Source of the DNA: Sinisalibacter lacisalsi
Lineage (GTDB): Bacteria; Pseudomonadota; Alphaproteobacteria; Rhodobacterales; Rhodobacteraceae
Direction: 5' to 3'
DNA length: 64,000 bases
NCBI RefSeq assembly: GCF_014640115.1
Contig: NZ_BMGI01000006.1
Location: 1-64,000 of the forward strand
Shown: positions 18,034 to 26,384 of the stretch, one piece after another
Position numbering within the stretch: the stretch's first letter is position 1
Layout: the number at the start of each line of letters is the position of its first letter
Notes under the pieces: generated by a model
What the model was told of the DNA's origin: nothing
What the model saw: only the letters and a program-made list of their open reading frames with translations
Database searches by the model: none
Translations under genes and position numbers: made by a program

Positions 18034-18045
18034 ATATGATCAAAA
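18034..18045. promoter_or_regulatory. TGATCA operator candidate, aminotransferase promoter
   Basis: ATATGATCAAAA matches 10 of 12 bases of the perfect palindrome at 18849-18860. It sits 34 bases upstream of the aminotransferase start codon (minus strand), where a repressor could block transcription. It is attributed to the adjacent GntR/FCD regulator by location. Confidence 0.5.
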
Positions 18046-18074
18046 GTTGGGCTGTCAACGCAGAGACCGGGCAT

Positions 18075-18082
18075 TTGATCAA
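18075..18082. promoter_or_regulatory. TGATCA operator candidate overlapping the gntR stop
   Basis: TTGATCAA is an 8-base palindrome that contains the stop codon of the GntR gene (18079-18081). With the site at 18034-18045 it frames the 78-base region upstream of the aminotransferase gene. Confidence 0.4.
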
Positions 18083-18765
18083 TCTCCGCCCGTGCCGAGA
18101 CCGCGCTGCACCTGGGCGATTCCCTGCTCGATGTCGTCGCGGATCGCCTGCGCCACGCCCTCGGCATCGCGCGCGCGCATCGCCACCAGCGCCTCCTGGT
18201 GCTTGTCGGGCAGGTTGGCGGTGCCGTGGCGTCCGAGCATGATCCTGAGCGAGGGTCCCGAGCGCAGCCAGAGCATCTCCGAAATCGCCAGCAGCACCTC
18301 GGCGCCCGACAGTGCGTAGAGCCGGGCGTGGAACAGGTGGTTGTTCTCCAGGTAGCCCCGCACGTCGCCGCGCTCGATCGCCAGATCGACCGCGCGGTCA
18401 ATCGCCGCGAGGGCGGTTACGTCTTCATCGCCCATGTTTTCAACGCCGCGTCGGGCCAGCTCCGGCTCCACCGCAAGCCGCGCGAACGCCAGTTCGCCGT
18501 ATTCGTCGAGGCTCATCTGCGGCACCTCGACCCGGCGGTTGCCCTTGAACACCAGCGCGCCCTGGCTGGTGAGGCGACGGATCGCCTCGCGCACCGGCGT
18601 CATCCCGAGCCCCAGCGCCTCGACCAGCCCCTGGATCGTCACCGGCTGGCCCGGCGCCAACTCGCCGTAGAGCACCATTTCACGCAGGCCGCGGTAGGCG
18701 CGCTCGTGGTCCGGCAGTTTGACGGCGGACGGTTTCACCAATCGGCCTTTCCCAGGGAAGTCCAT
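18079..18765 (-). CDS. GntR-family regulator with FCD ligand domain
   Basis: A 228-residue repressor. The N-terminal winged helix spans DHERAYRGLREMVLYGELAPG to VEALGLGMTPVREAIRRLTSQGALV. The rest is the all-helical FCD domain, with an ENNHLFHARLYALSG segment and later His residues that bind metal or ligand in this family. The start MDFPGKG was placed at 18765, because the 31 codons upstream cross the palindromic operator region. It is transcribed divergently from the polyamine importer operon and upstream of the aminotransferase, so it probably controls both. A perfect TTTTGATCAAAA palindrome lies between it and the binding-protein gene. Confidence 0.88.
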   Translation of the reverse strand: MDFPGKGRLVKPSAVKLPDHERAYRGLREMVLYGELAPGQPVTIQGLVEALGLGMTPVREAIRRLTSQGALVFKGNRRVEVPQMSLDEYGELAFARLAVEPELARRGVENMGDEDVTALAAIDRAVDLAIERGDVRGYLENNHLFHARLYALSGAEVLLAISEMLWLRSGPSLRIMLGRHGTANLPDKHQEALVAMRARDAEGVAQAIRDDIEQGIAQVQRGLGTGGD

Positions 18766-18848
18766 TGCGCTCGCCTCGCGAGTGGATAATCTTGATGCGT
18801 AGGGTAGCCCGGCACGGAGGGTTTGACCATATCCGACGAACGGGTTAG

Positions 18849-18860
18849 TTTTGATCAAAA
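18849..18860. promoter_or_regulatory. Perfect 12-base palindrome, operator for polyamine operon
   Basis: TTTTGATCAAAA sits in the gap between the divergent gntR (start 18765) and the substrate-binding protein gene (start 18901). Two more TGATCA sites occur next to the aminotransferase gene. Short A/T palindromes of this form are typical GntR-family operators, so control by the neighbouring regulator is likely. Confidence 0.6.
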
Positions 18861-18900
18861 GTCAAACAGGGCTTCGGCCCAGACCAACGGGAGAAAAAAC

Positions 18901-19998
18901 ATGATGACCACCGCGAAAACGAACGCGACGCTGCTGGCCTCCGCGCTCGCCCTCGTCGCCGGCGGCGCGCTCGCACAGGAAGTCCGGGTCTACAACTGGT
19001 CCGACTACATCGACGAGGATCTGCTCGCCAAGTTCCAGGAAGAAACCGGGATCACGCTGATCTACGACGTGTTCGATTCCAACGAGGTGCTCGAAACCAA
19101 GATGCTCGCGGGCGGCTCGGGCTATGACGTGGTCGTGCCGTCCGGCACGTTCCTGCAGCGCCAGATCACCGCCGGCGCGTTCCAGAAGCTCGACAAGTCG
19201 AAGCTGCCCAACCTGGAAAACATGTGGGACGTGGTTTCCGAGCGCACCGAGCAATATGATCCGGGCAACGAGTATTCGATCAACTACATGTGGGGCACCA
19301 CCGGCATCGGCGTGAACGTCGGCATGGTGACCGAGCTGCTCGGCGAGGACGCCCCGATCGACTCCTGGTCGCTGGTCTTCGATCCGGCCAACATGGAAAA
19401 GCTCGCCAGCTGCGGCGTGCATTTCCTCGACGCCCCGGCAGAGATGATCCCCGCCGCGCTGAACTACATCGGCGAAGATCCCGACGACCATGACCCGGAC
19501 GTGATCGCCAAGGCCGAAGAGGTGTTCGCCCCCGTTCGGCCCTACATCCAGAAGTTCCATTCCTCGGAATACATCGAGGCGCTCGCGAACGGGAACATCT
19601 GCGTCGCCGTGGGCTGGTCGGGCGACATCCTGCAGGCGCGTGATCGCGCCGTCGAGGCCGAGAACGGCGTCGAGATCGTCTACCACGCGCCCAAGGAAGG
19701 CGCGCAGATGTGGTTCGACCAGATGGCGATCCCGGTCGACGCGCCGCACCCGGACGAGGCGCACGTATTCCTCAACTTCATCATGGACGCCGAGAACATG
19801 GCCGCGGCCTCGAACTACGTCTACTACGCCAACGGCAACAAGGCGTCGCAGGAGTTCCTCGTCGAGGACGTGATCGGCGACCCGGCGATCTACCCGGACG
19901 AGGAGACGCTGGACAACCTGTTCACCACCACGCCCTATGACGCCCGGGTGCAGCGGGTGGTCACCCGGCTCTGGACCAAGATCAAATCGGGCACCTGA
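18901..19998 (+). CDS. Polyamine ABC transporter, periplasmic binding protein (PotF/PotD type)
   Basis: A 365-residue type II binding protein. The signal peptide ends near GGALAQ. The mature protein begins EVRVYNWSDYIDEDLLAKF, diagnostic for spermidine/putrescine binding proteins, and later contains the MWGTTGIG segment. The ATG at 18901 follows GGGAGAAAAAAC; an alternative Met is one codon later. It heads the importer operon and is followed by a hairpin terminator or attenuator, which would give excess binding protein over the membrane components. Confidence 0.92.
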   Translation: MMTTAKTNATLLASALALVAGGALAQEVRVYNWSDYIDEDLLAKFQEETGITLIYDVFDSNEVLETKMLAGGSGYDVVVPSGTFLQRQITAGAFQKLDKSKLPNLENMWDVVSERTEQYDPGNEYSINYMWGTTGIGVNVGMVTELLGEDAPIDSWSLVFDPANMEKLASCGVHFLDAPAEMIPAALNYIGEDPDDHDPDVIAKAEEVFAPVRPYIQKFHSSEYIEALANGNICVAVGWSGDILQARDRAVEAENGVEIVYHAPKEGAQMWFDQMAIPVDAPHPDEAHVFLNFIMDAENMAAASNYVYYANGNKASQEFLVEDVIGDPAIYPDEETLDNLFTTTPYDARVQRVVTRLWTKIKSGT

Positions 19999-20009
19999 TC
20001 CCCGACCCC

Positions 20010-20040
20010 GCCCCCGCGCAACCCGCGCGGGGGCTTTCCT
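20010..20040 (+). terminator. Hairpin terminator/attenuator after the binding-protein gene
   Basis: GCCCCCGCGC and GCGCGGGGGC form a 10-base-pair stem (20010-20034), followed by TTTCCTTTT. It lies between the binding-protein gene and the ATPase gene, a common place for partial termination in ABC operons. Confidence 0.8.
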
Positions 20041-20069
20041 TTTCCCCAACCGACAGTCCCGAGGCGCGC

Positions 20070-21218
20070 ATGGCGGAGAAACCCCGCAAACCCTCCCAGG
20101 TCGTCTATGCCCCGTGGGAAGACCCGCAGGCCAAACCGCTCATCGAGTTTCGTGGCGTCACCAAGAAATTCGGCGAGTTCGTCGCGATCGACGACCTGAC
20201 CCTCGACATCTACGAGCGCGAGTTCTTCGCGCTGCTCGGCCCGTCGGGCTGCGGCAAGACCACGATGATGCGCATGCTCGCGGGCTTCGAGCGGCCGACC
20301 GAGGGCGACATCCTGCTCGGCGGCCAGAGCATCGTCGGCGTGCCGCCCAACGAGCGGCCGGTGAACATGATGTTCCAGAGCTACGCGCTGTTTCCGCACC
20401 TTTCGGTGTGGGACAACATCGCCTTCGGCCTCAAGCGCGACAAGCTGCCGAAAGACCGGATCACCGAGCGGGTCGAGGAAATGCTGCGCCTCACCCGCCT
20501 GGAGAAATTCGGCCACCGCAAGCCGCACCAGATTTCCGGCGGCCAGCGCCAGCGCGTGGCGCTGGCCCGCTCGCTCGCCAAGGCACCGAAACTGCTCCTG
20601 CTCGATGAACCGCTCGGCGCGCTCGACCGCAAGCTGCGCGAGGAAACCCAGTTCGAGCTGATGGACATCCAGGAAAAGACTGGCACCACCTTCGTGATCG
20701 TCACCCACGACCAGGAGGAGGCGATGACCGTGGCCTCCCGCATCGCGGTGATGGACAACGGCAAGGTGATCCAGGTCGATACGCCGGCACGGGTCTACGA
20801 GGCGCCGAACTCGGTCTACGTGGCCGATTTCATCGGCGACGTGAACCTGCTCGAAGGCACGTTCCGGCGCACCGGCCCGGAACGCGGCGAGATCACCTAT
20901 TCCGAAAACGAGCCGCCGATCGCGGCGGAACTGTTCGAGGATATCCCCGACGGCCAGACCGTCAGCTACGCGATCCGCCCCGAGAAGATCCGGGTCAGCG
21001 CCGAAAAGCCAGAAGACCGGGCCAACAGCGCCTGGGGCACGATCATCGACATCGGCTACCTCGGCAATGTCTCGACCTACCACGTCCAAATGGCCGGCGG
21101 GCAGATGGTGAAAGCGGCGATGACCAACTCCACCCGTCTCGACCGGCGCGACTTCACCTGGGAAGACGAGGTCTGGCTTTCCTGGCGCGAGACCGCGGGC
21201 CTGGTGCTGACCAAATGA
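20070..21218 (+). CDS. Polyamine ABC transporter, ATP-binding protein (PotA/PotG type)
   Basis: A 382-residue importer ATPase. Walker A is GPSGCGKTT, followed by the Q-loop MMFQSYALFPHLSVWDN, signature ISGGQRQRVALAR, Walker B LLLLDEPLGALD and H-loop VTHDQEEA. A C-terminal TOBE domain follows from about residue 280. The sequence LIEFRGVTKKFGEFVAIDDLTLDIYEREFFALLG groups it with PotA/PotG. It overlaps the following permease gene by ATGA. Confidence 0.93.
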   Translation: MAEKPRKPSQVVYAPWEDPQAKPLIEFRGVTKKFGEFVAIDDLTLDIYEREFFALLGPSGCGKTTMMRMLAGFERPTEGDILLGGQSIVGVPPNERPVNMMFQSYALFPHLSVWDNIAFGLKRDKLPKDRITERVEEMLRLTRLEKFGHRKPHQISGGQRQRVALARSLAKAPKLLLLDEPLGALDRKLREETQFELMDIQEKTGTTFVIVTHDQEEAMTVASRIAVMDNGKVIQVDTPARVYEAPNSVYVADFIGDVNLLEGTFRRTGPERGEITYSENEPPIAAELFEDIPDGQTVSYAIRPEKIRVSAEKPEDRANSAWGTIIDIGYLGNVSTYHVQMAGGQMVKAAMTNSTRLDRRDFTWEDEVWLSWRETAGLVLTK

Positions 21219-22105
21219 GGCGCGCGGCGCTCATAGCCCTGCCCTTCATGTGGCTCCTGGCGCTGTTCCTGGTGCCGTTCCTGATCGTTGCCAAGATCAG
21301 CCTGTCGGACATCGCCCTCGCCATTCCGCCCTACACGCCCACGCTCGATCTCTCGCGCGGCTGGGAGGGCATCACCGACTGGGTGACAGGGCTCGACTTC
21401 GAGAATTACATCTTCCTCACCACCGACAGCCTTTACTGGAAAGCCTATCTCTCGTCGCTGCAGATCGCCGTGCTTTCCACGCTGATGACCCTCGCGGTGG
21501 GCTATCCGATCGCCTACGCGATGAGCCGCGCCGCCGACGAATGGCGCCCGACGCTGCTGATGCTGGTGATCCTGCCGTTCTGGACCTCGTTCCTGATCCG
21601 GGTCTATTCGTGGAAGGCGATCCTCGCGCAGGAAGGTTTTCTCAACCAGTTGCTGCTGAGCATCGGGATCATCTCCGAGCCGCTGACGATCCTCAACACC
21701 AACATCGCCGTCTACATCGGCATCGTCTATACCTATCTGCCCTTCATGGTGCTGCCGCTCTACGCCGCGCTCGAAAAGCTCGACGACAGCCTGCTGGAAG
21801 CGGCCGAAGACCTCGGCTGTTCGCGGATGAAGGCGTTCTGGCTCATCACGGTGCCGCTTTCGAAGCAGGGCATCATTGCCGGCAGTTTCCTCGTGTTCAT
21901 CCCCGTGATGGGCGAATTCGTGATCCCCACGCTGCTCGGCGGGTCCGACACGCTGATGATCGGCAAGGTTCTGTGGGAGGAGTTCTTCTCCAACCGCGAC
22001 TGGCCGGTGGCCTCGTCGGTGGCGATCATCCTGCTGGCGATCCTGATCATCCCGATCGTGCTCTTCATCAAGAACGAGGAGAAGCAATGGGAGAGCGAGG
22101 TATGA
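21215..22105 (+). CDS. Polyamine ABC transporter, permease (PotB/PotH type)
   Basis: A 296-residue inner-membrane permease with six or so transmembrane segments. The ABC permease coupling motif is EAAEDLGCSRMKAFWLITVPLS. It begins within the ATPase stop (ATGA overlap). The 118 bases after its stop are occupied by a hairpin array rather than the usual close junction to the second permease gene. Confidence 0.92.
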   Translation: MRRAALIALPFMWLLALFLVPFLIVAKISLSDIALAIPPYTPTLDLSRGWEGITDWVTGLDFENYIFLTTDSLYWKAYLSSLQIAVLSTLMTLAVGYPIAYAMSRAADEWRPTLLMLVILPFWTSFLIRVYSWKAILAQEGFLNQLLLSIGIISEPLTILNTNIAVYIGIVYTYLPFMVLPLYAALEKLDDSLLEAAEDLGCSRMKAFWLITVPLSKQGIIAGSFLVFIPVMGEFVIPTLLGGSDTLMIGKVLWEEFFSNRDWPVASSVAIILLAILIIPIVLFIKNEEKQWESEV

Positions 22106-22113
22106 CGGGCACG

Positions 22114-22200
22114 CGTTTTTCGATCCGAAAAACGGCACGGAAAACGTTCGTTTTCCGTCTCGGTTTCCGCACGGAAACCGGTGCGACATCCGCTGCGGAT
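22114..22200. repeat. Tandem array of four perfect hairpins, 23-24-base pitch
   Basis: Beginning 8 bases after the permease stop, four perfect inverted repeats follow. CGTTTTTCG/CGAAAAACG lies at 22114-22134, CGGAAAACG/CGTTTTCCG at 22138-22157, CGGTTTCCG/CGGAAACCG at 22161-22180, and ATCCGC/GCGGAT at 22188-22200. Centres fall at about 22124, 22147.5, 22170.5 and 22194, a pitch of 23 to 23.5 bases, while stem sequences differ. The design matches the array at 3628-3697, including position just after a stop codon within an operon. Confidence 0.8.
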
Positions 22201-22223
22201 TTCGCCGCCCGGGAGGCGCGCGC

Positions 22224-23036
22224 ATGAGACGGATTTCATGGTTCAACGCCACCTCGCTCACCCTCGGCTTCGCCTTCCTCTACATCCCGATGCTGGTGCT
22301 GGTGATCTACTCGTTCAACGCCAACAAGCTGGTCACCGTCTGGGCCGGGTTCTCGACGAGGTGGTATGGCGAGCTGTTTCGCAACGAGGCCTTCCTCGAT
22401 GCCGCCTGGGTGACGCTGCGGGTGGCGCTGGTTTCGTCCACGCTGGCCACCGTGCTCGGCACCGCGGCAGCTTACGTTCTTGTGCGCGGCGGCAAGTTCT
22501 ACGGGCGCACGCTGTTTTCCGGCATGCTATACGCCCCGCTGGTGATGCCCGACGTGATCCTCGGCCTTTCGCTGCTGCTGCTGTTCATCTCGATCGGGCT
22601 CGACCGCGGCATGATGACGATCGTCCTCGCGCACACCACCTTTTCCATGGCCTTCGTCGCCGTGGTCGTCACCTCGCGGCTCGTCGCCTTCGACCGTTCG
22701 CTGGAGGAGGCCGCGCGCGATCTCGGCTGCACCCGGTGGGACGCGTTCCGCTCGGTGACCCTGCCGATCATCTCGCCGGCGGTGATCTCGGGCTGGCTGC
22801 TCGGCTTCACGCTCTCGCTCGACGACCTGGTGATCGCCTCCTTCACCTCGGGCCCCTCGGCAACGACCTTGCCGATCAAGATTTTCTCGGCGGTGCGCCT
22901 CGGCGTCTCCCCCGAGATCAACGCGCTCTCGGCGATCCTGATCGGGATCGTGACCGTGGGCGTCATCACCACCTCGCTGATCTCCAAACGCGCGATCATG
23001 AAGCGCATCGCCGAGGAAAACCGGGCAGACACATGA
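22224..23036 (+). CDS. Polyamine ABC transporter, permease (PotC/PotI type)
   Basis: A 270-residue permease with six predicted helices. It begins RRISWFNATSLTLGFAFLYIPM, and the coupling motif is EAARDLGCTRWDAFRSVTLP. This is the second half of the heterodimeric channel. The gene overlaps the following glutamine synthetase-like gene by ATGA. Confidence 0.92.
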   Translation: MRRISWFNATSLTLGFAFLYIPMLVLVIYSFNANKLVTVWAGFSTRWYGELFRNEAFLDAAWVTLRVALVSSTLATVLGTAAAYVLVRGGKFYGRTLFSGMLYAPLVMPDVILGLSLLLLFISIGLDRGMMTIVLAHTTFSMAFVAVVVTSRLVAFDRSLEEAARDLGCTRWDAFRSVTLPIISPAVISGWLLGFTLSLDDLVIASFTSGPSATTLPIKIFSAVRLGVSPEINALSAILIGIVTVGVITTSLISKRAIMKRIAEENRADT

Positions 23037-24385
23037 GCGATTTTCTCACCGAATACGCGGCCTTTTGCAAAGCGCATGGCCGCCCCGACCGACTCGAACT
23101 GATGCTGTGCGACATCAACGCCGTCCTGCGTGGCAAGTGGCTGCCGGGCGACGACGAGCAGAAACTGTCGGAAGGCGGCGTGCGCCTGCCGCTCTCGACC
23201 TACGCCCCCAACATCCTCGGCGAAGAGGTGGAGGCGACCGGGCTCGGCATCATCGTCGGCGATCCCGACGGGCGGCTCTACCCGGTGCCGGGCACGCTGC
23301 GGCCGGTGCCCTGGGCGGCGGGCGGCCAGAACGTGGCGCAGGTGCTGGTGGAGATGGACGACGAGACCGGCAACGTCGCCCAGTTCTCGCCCCGATTCCA
23401 GCTCGAGAAGGTGCTCGCCCGCTTCCGCGAACGCGGCCTCACGCCGGTCGTCGCCACCGAGCTCGAGTTCTACCTCTACAAGCCGCGCGACGATCGTGAC
23501 GAGGCCCCAGAGCCGCCCGAACGCTCGCCGCTCGCGCAGAACTACGACCTCGAGGTGCTCGACCGCACCCAGGCCATTCTCGACGACATCCTCGAAGGCG
23601 CGCTGGCGCAGGGCATGGCCCCCGACACGCTGATCGCCGAATACGGGCCGGGCCAGTTCGAGATCAACTTCCACCATACCGACGATGCGCTCGCCGCCGC
23701 CGATGACGCGCTGTTCTTCCGCCGCCTCGTGCGCGGCACCGCACGCCGCCACGGCATGAGCGCCACCTTCATGGCCAAGCCCTATGCCGATCATCCCGGC
23801 AACGGCATGCACGCCCATGTTTCGCTGATCGACGAGAGCGGCCGCAACGTGTTCGACGAGGGCACCGACGAACCCTCCCCGCTGCTCAAGCAGGCGGTTG
23901 CCGGAACCCTCGTCACCATGGCCGACCTGCAGGCGATCTTCGCGCCGCACATGAATTCCTACCGCCGGTTCCAGCCCGCCTCCTTCGCGCCGCACGCGCC
24001 GGACTGGGGGATCGATAACCGCGCCGCCGCCGTGCGCCTGCCGGAAGTGTCCGGCCCCGGCGCCCGGCTCGAACACCGCATCGCCGGCGCCGACACCAAC
24101 CCCTATCTCACGCTCGCGGCGATCCTCGGCGGCATGCTGCACGGGCTGGAAAACCCCGATCTGCCGCTGCCGCTCCCGCTCGACGACGAGAACGGCAGCC
24201 ATGGCGACCCGCTGCCGGCCGACTGGTCGACCGCGGTGGAGGTTTTCGCCGAGTCCGAGATCGCCGCCACGATCTTCGGCACGCAGTACCGCGACATCTA
24301 CACCGCCGTGCGCCGTGACGAGATCTCCCAGCTCACCACGGCGATCAGCCAGATCGAGTATCGCACCTACCTTGGCCGGCTGTGA
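23033..24385 (+). CDS. puuA: Glutamine synthetase family protein, gamma-glutamylputrescine synthetase-like
   Basis: A 450-residue member of the glutamine synthetase family. The true start is the ATG at 23033 overlapping the permease stop; upstream frame is shadow. Family motifs are ATP/metal-binding ELEFYLYKPRDD, GQFEINFHHTDD, NGMHAHVSL, and the RLEHRIAGADTNPYL segment. The context of a polyamine importer plus a PuuB-like oxidase argues for ligation of glutamate to putrescine or a similar amine (PuuA) rather than ammonia assimilation. The GVRLPLSTYAPNILGEEVEATG segment is also typical of the amine-specific group. The exact amine is not established by sequence. Confidence 0.85.
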   Translation: MSDFLTEYAAFCKAHGRPDRLELMLCDINAVLRGKWLPGDDEQKLSEGGVRLPLSTYAPNILGEEVEATGLGIIVGDPDGRLYPVPGTLRPVPWAAGGQNVAQVLVEMDDETGNVAQFSPRFQLEKVLARFRERGLTPVVATELEFYLYKPRDDRDEAPEPPERSPLAQNYDLEVLDRTQAILDDILEGALAQGMAPDTLIAEYGPGQFEINFHHTDDALAAADDALFFRRLVRGTARRHGMSATFMAKPYADHPGNGMHAHVSLIDESGRNVFDEGTDEPSPLLKQAVAGTLVTMADLQAIFAPHMNSYRRFQPASFAPHAPDWGIDNRAAAVRLPEVSGPGARLEHRIAGADTNPYLTLAAILGGMLHGLENPDLPLPLPLDDENGSHGDPLPADWSTAVEVFAESEIAATIFGTQYRDIYTAVRRDEISQLTTAISQIEYRTYLGRL

Positions 24386-25704
24386 CCCGGCTCTGGGAAC
24401 CCCACGCCTACAGCGATGCGCCCCGGGCCGATTGCGCCTGGGCGCTGGAGCAGGACTGGCCCGCGCTCGACGGTGACGCCGAAACCGATGTCGCGGTGAT
24501 CGGCGGCGGCTACACCGGGCTTTCGGCCGCCTTGCACCTGGCGAAGGAGGGCACCGCGGTTACCGTGCTGGAGGCCAATGCGCCGGGCTGGGGCGCCTCG
24601 GGGCGCAACGGCGGTTTCTGCTGCCTCGGCGGGGCGAAGGCGCCCGACGCCATGCTGGCCCGCCGCTTCGGGCGCGACGAGGCCGATCTGTGGTTCGAGG
24701 CGCAGAAACGGGCCATCGCCCTCGTCGCCGACCTGCTCACCGAGCACCGGATCGAGGCCCACACACATTCCGACGGCGAGGTGGTGCTGGCCCACCGCCC
24801 GCGCGTATATCAAAGCTTCGGCGCGGAGGCCGCCTGGCTCGAAGCGCGCGGCGTGGGGGCCGACGTGCTGCCCCCGGACGCGCTCGCCGAGCGTGGCCTC
24901 GCCGCGCAAGGCATCCACGGCGGGCTACATGTGAAAATCGGCTTCGGCCTCGATCCCGGCGCCTATGCCGCCGGCCTTGCCCGCGCCGCCCGGGCGGCGG
25001 GCGCCGATATCCGCGCCCGTTCCCCCGTCACCGCGATCCGCCCGGAGAAGGGCGGCCATCGCCTCGTCACGCCCGGCGGCACACTCCGCGCCCGCCGGTT
25101 GCTCATCGCCACCAACGGCTATTCCTCGGAAGACCTGCCGCCCTGGCTCGCCGGCCGCACCCTGCCGCTGCAATCGAGCGTGATCGTCACCCGCCCGCTC
25201 AGCGCCGCCGAACGTGCCGCGCAGGGCTGGACCTCCGATCTCATGGCCTACGACAGCCGCGAGCTTCTGCATTATTTCCGCCTGATGCCCGATGGCCGCT
25301 TCCTCTTCGGAATGCGCGGCGGCTATCGCGCCACCCCCGCCGCCGAAGCCCGCATCGCGCGCAAGATCCGCGCCGATTTCGCGGCGATGTTCCCCGCCTG
25401 GGAAGGGGTGGAGATCGCGCATGAATGGTCGGGGCTGGTCAACCTCTCGCGCGGGCTGACCCCCTTCGTCGGCCCCGTGCCGCGCATGGACAACGCCTGG
25501 ATCGCCATGGCCTACCACGGCAACGGCGTCGCGATGGCGAGCTACTCCGGCGCGCTGGTGGCCAGCCTGATCCGCGGCCAGGCCCCCACACAGCCCTACC
25601 CTTCGGTGATGCAGGCCCCGCTCGGCCGCTTCCCGCTCGGCCGCCGCCGCCGCGCGCTCTTCACCGCCGCCACGCCGCTCCTGTGGCTGCGCGACCGGCT
25701 CTAA
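24382..25704 (+). CDS. puuB: FAD-dependent gamma-glutamylputrescine oxidoreductase-like protein
   Basis: A 440-residue DAO-family flavoprotein with GTG start overlapping the upstream stop (GTGA). The FAD motif DVAVIGGGYTGLSAALHLAK is near residues 36-55, followed by WGASGRNGGF, and the closing segment is AYHGNGVAMASYSGA. It follows the PuuA-like ligase directly, matching the order of the Puu pathway in which PuuB oxidises gamma-glutamylputrescine to the aldehyde. PuuC-like dehydrogenase and PuuD-like hydrolase genes are not in the window. Its stop overlaps the stop of the convergent SRAP gene. Confidence 0.87.
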   Translation: MTRLWEPHAYSDAPRADCAWALEQDWPALDGDAETDVAVIGGGYTGLSAALHLAKEGTAVTVLEANAPGWGASGRNGGFCCLGGAKAPDAMLARRFGRDEADLWFEAQKRAIALVADLLTEHRIEAHTHSDGEVVLAHRPRVYQSFGAEAAWLEARGVGADVLPPDALAERGLAAQGIHGGLHVKIGFGLDPGAYAAGLARAARAAGADIRARSPVTAIRPEKGGHRLVTPGGTLRARRLLIATNGYSSEDLPPWLAGRTLPLQSSVIVTRPLSAAERAAQGWTSDLMAYDSRELLHYFRLMPDGRFLFGMRGGYRATPAAEARIARKIRADFAAMFPAWEGVEIAHEWSGLVNLSRGLTPFVGPVPRMDNAWIAMAYHGNGVAMASYSGALVASLIRGQAPTQPYPSVMQAPLGRFPLGRRRRALFTAATPLLWLRDRL

Positions 25705-26354
25705 TCCTCGAACGGTTCGATCAGCTGCGGCCCCTCGGCGCGGTTCGAGTTGACCGCGCGTGAGACGCGGTGAAAGGCCAGCACATCCTCGCCCGGCGGG
25801 TGCATCAGCCGGGCGGCGCCCTTGCCCGCCTCGCCCAGCCACAGCCCCCAGTCGCCCGCCTCGATCACCACCGGGATGCGGTGATGGATCGGCGCCATCG
25901 CCGCGTTCGCCTCGGTGGTGACGATGGCGAAGCTCGGCGCATGGTCCGCGCCCCAGTCCTGCCAGATCCCCGCCAGAACCAGCGGCGCCCCGTCGGCGCG
26001 CTGCACGAACCACGGCAGCTTCGCCTCCCCGCTGCGGTGCCACTCGTAGAACCCCGTCACCGGCACGAGGCAGCGCCGCTCGCGGCAGGCGGCCCGGAAG
26101 GCGGGCTTCTCGGCGATGGTTTCGGATCGGGCGTTGATCAGGAGCGGTCCGTCGGTCGGGCTGTCGTACCAATGCGGGATGAAGCCCCAGCGCATCGGCC
26201 TGAGCCTGCGCCCCGGATCGGCGGTCACCACCGCCACCTGCCGGGTCGGGCAGATGTTGTAGTCGGGCACCGGCGGCAGGTCATTCGCCGGGGCAGCGTC
26301 GAACAGCTTCGCCACGGCATCGGGCGGCAGCGTATTGGCCATGCGTCCGCACAT
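25701..26354 (-). CDS. SOS response-associated peptidase (SRAP, YedK/HMCES type)
   Basis: A 217-residue SRAP protein. Cys2 in MCGRMANT is the residue that forms the thiazolidine crosslink with abasic sites in single-stranded DNA after Met removal. Also present are the NICPTRQVAVV segment, NARSET, the FYEWH glutamate and the IHHRIPV histidine. Length is normal. It shields abasic sites during replication. The last codon shares four bases with the convergent PuuB gene. Confidence 0.93.
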   Translation of the reverse strand: MCGRMANTLPPDAVAKLFDAAPANDLPPVPDYNICPTRQVAVVTADPGRRLRPMRWGFIPHWYDSPTDGPLLINARSETIAEKPAFRAACRERRCLVPVTGFYEWHRSGEAKLPWFVQRADGAPLVLAGIWQDWGADHAPSFAIVTTEANAAMAPIHHRIPVVIEAGDWGLWLGEAGKGAARLMHPPGEDVLAFHRVSRAVNSNRAEGPQLIEPFED

Positions 26355-26384
26355 GGCCTCAGCCTCGCAGCCGGGCGCGCAAGG

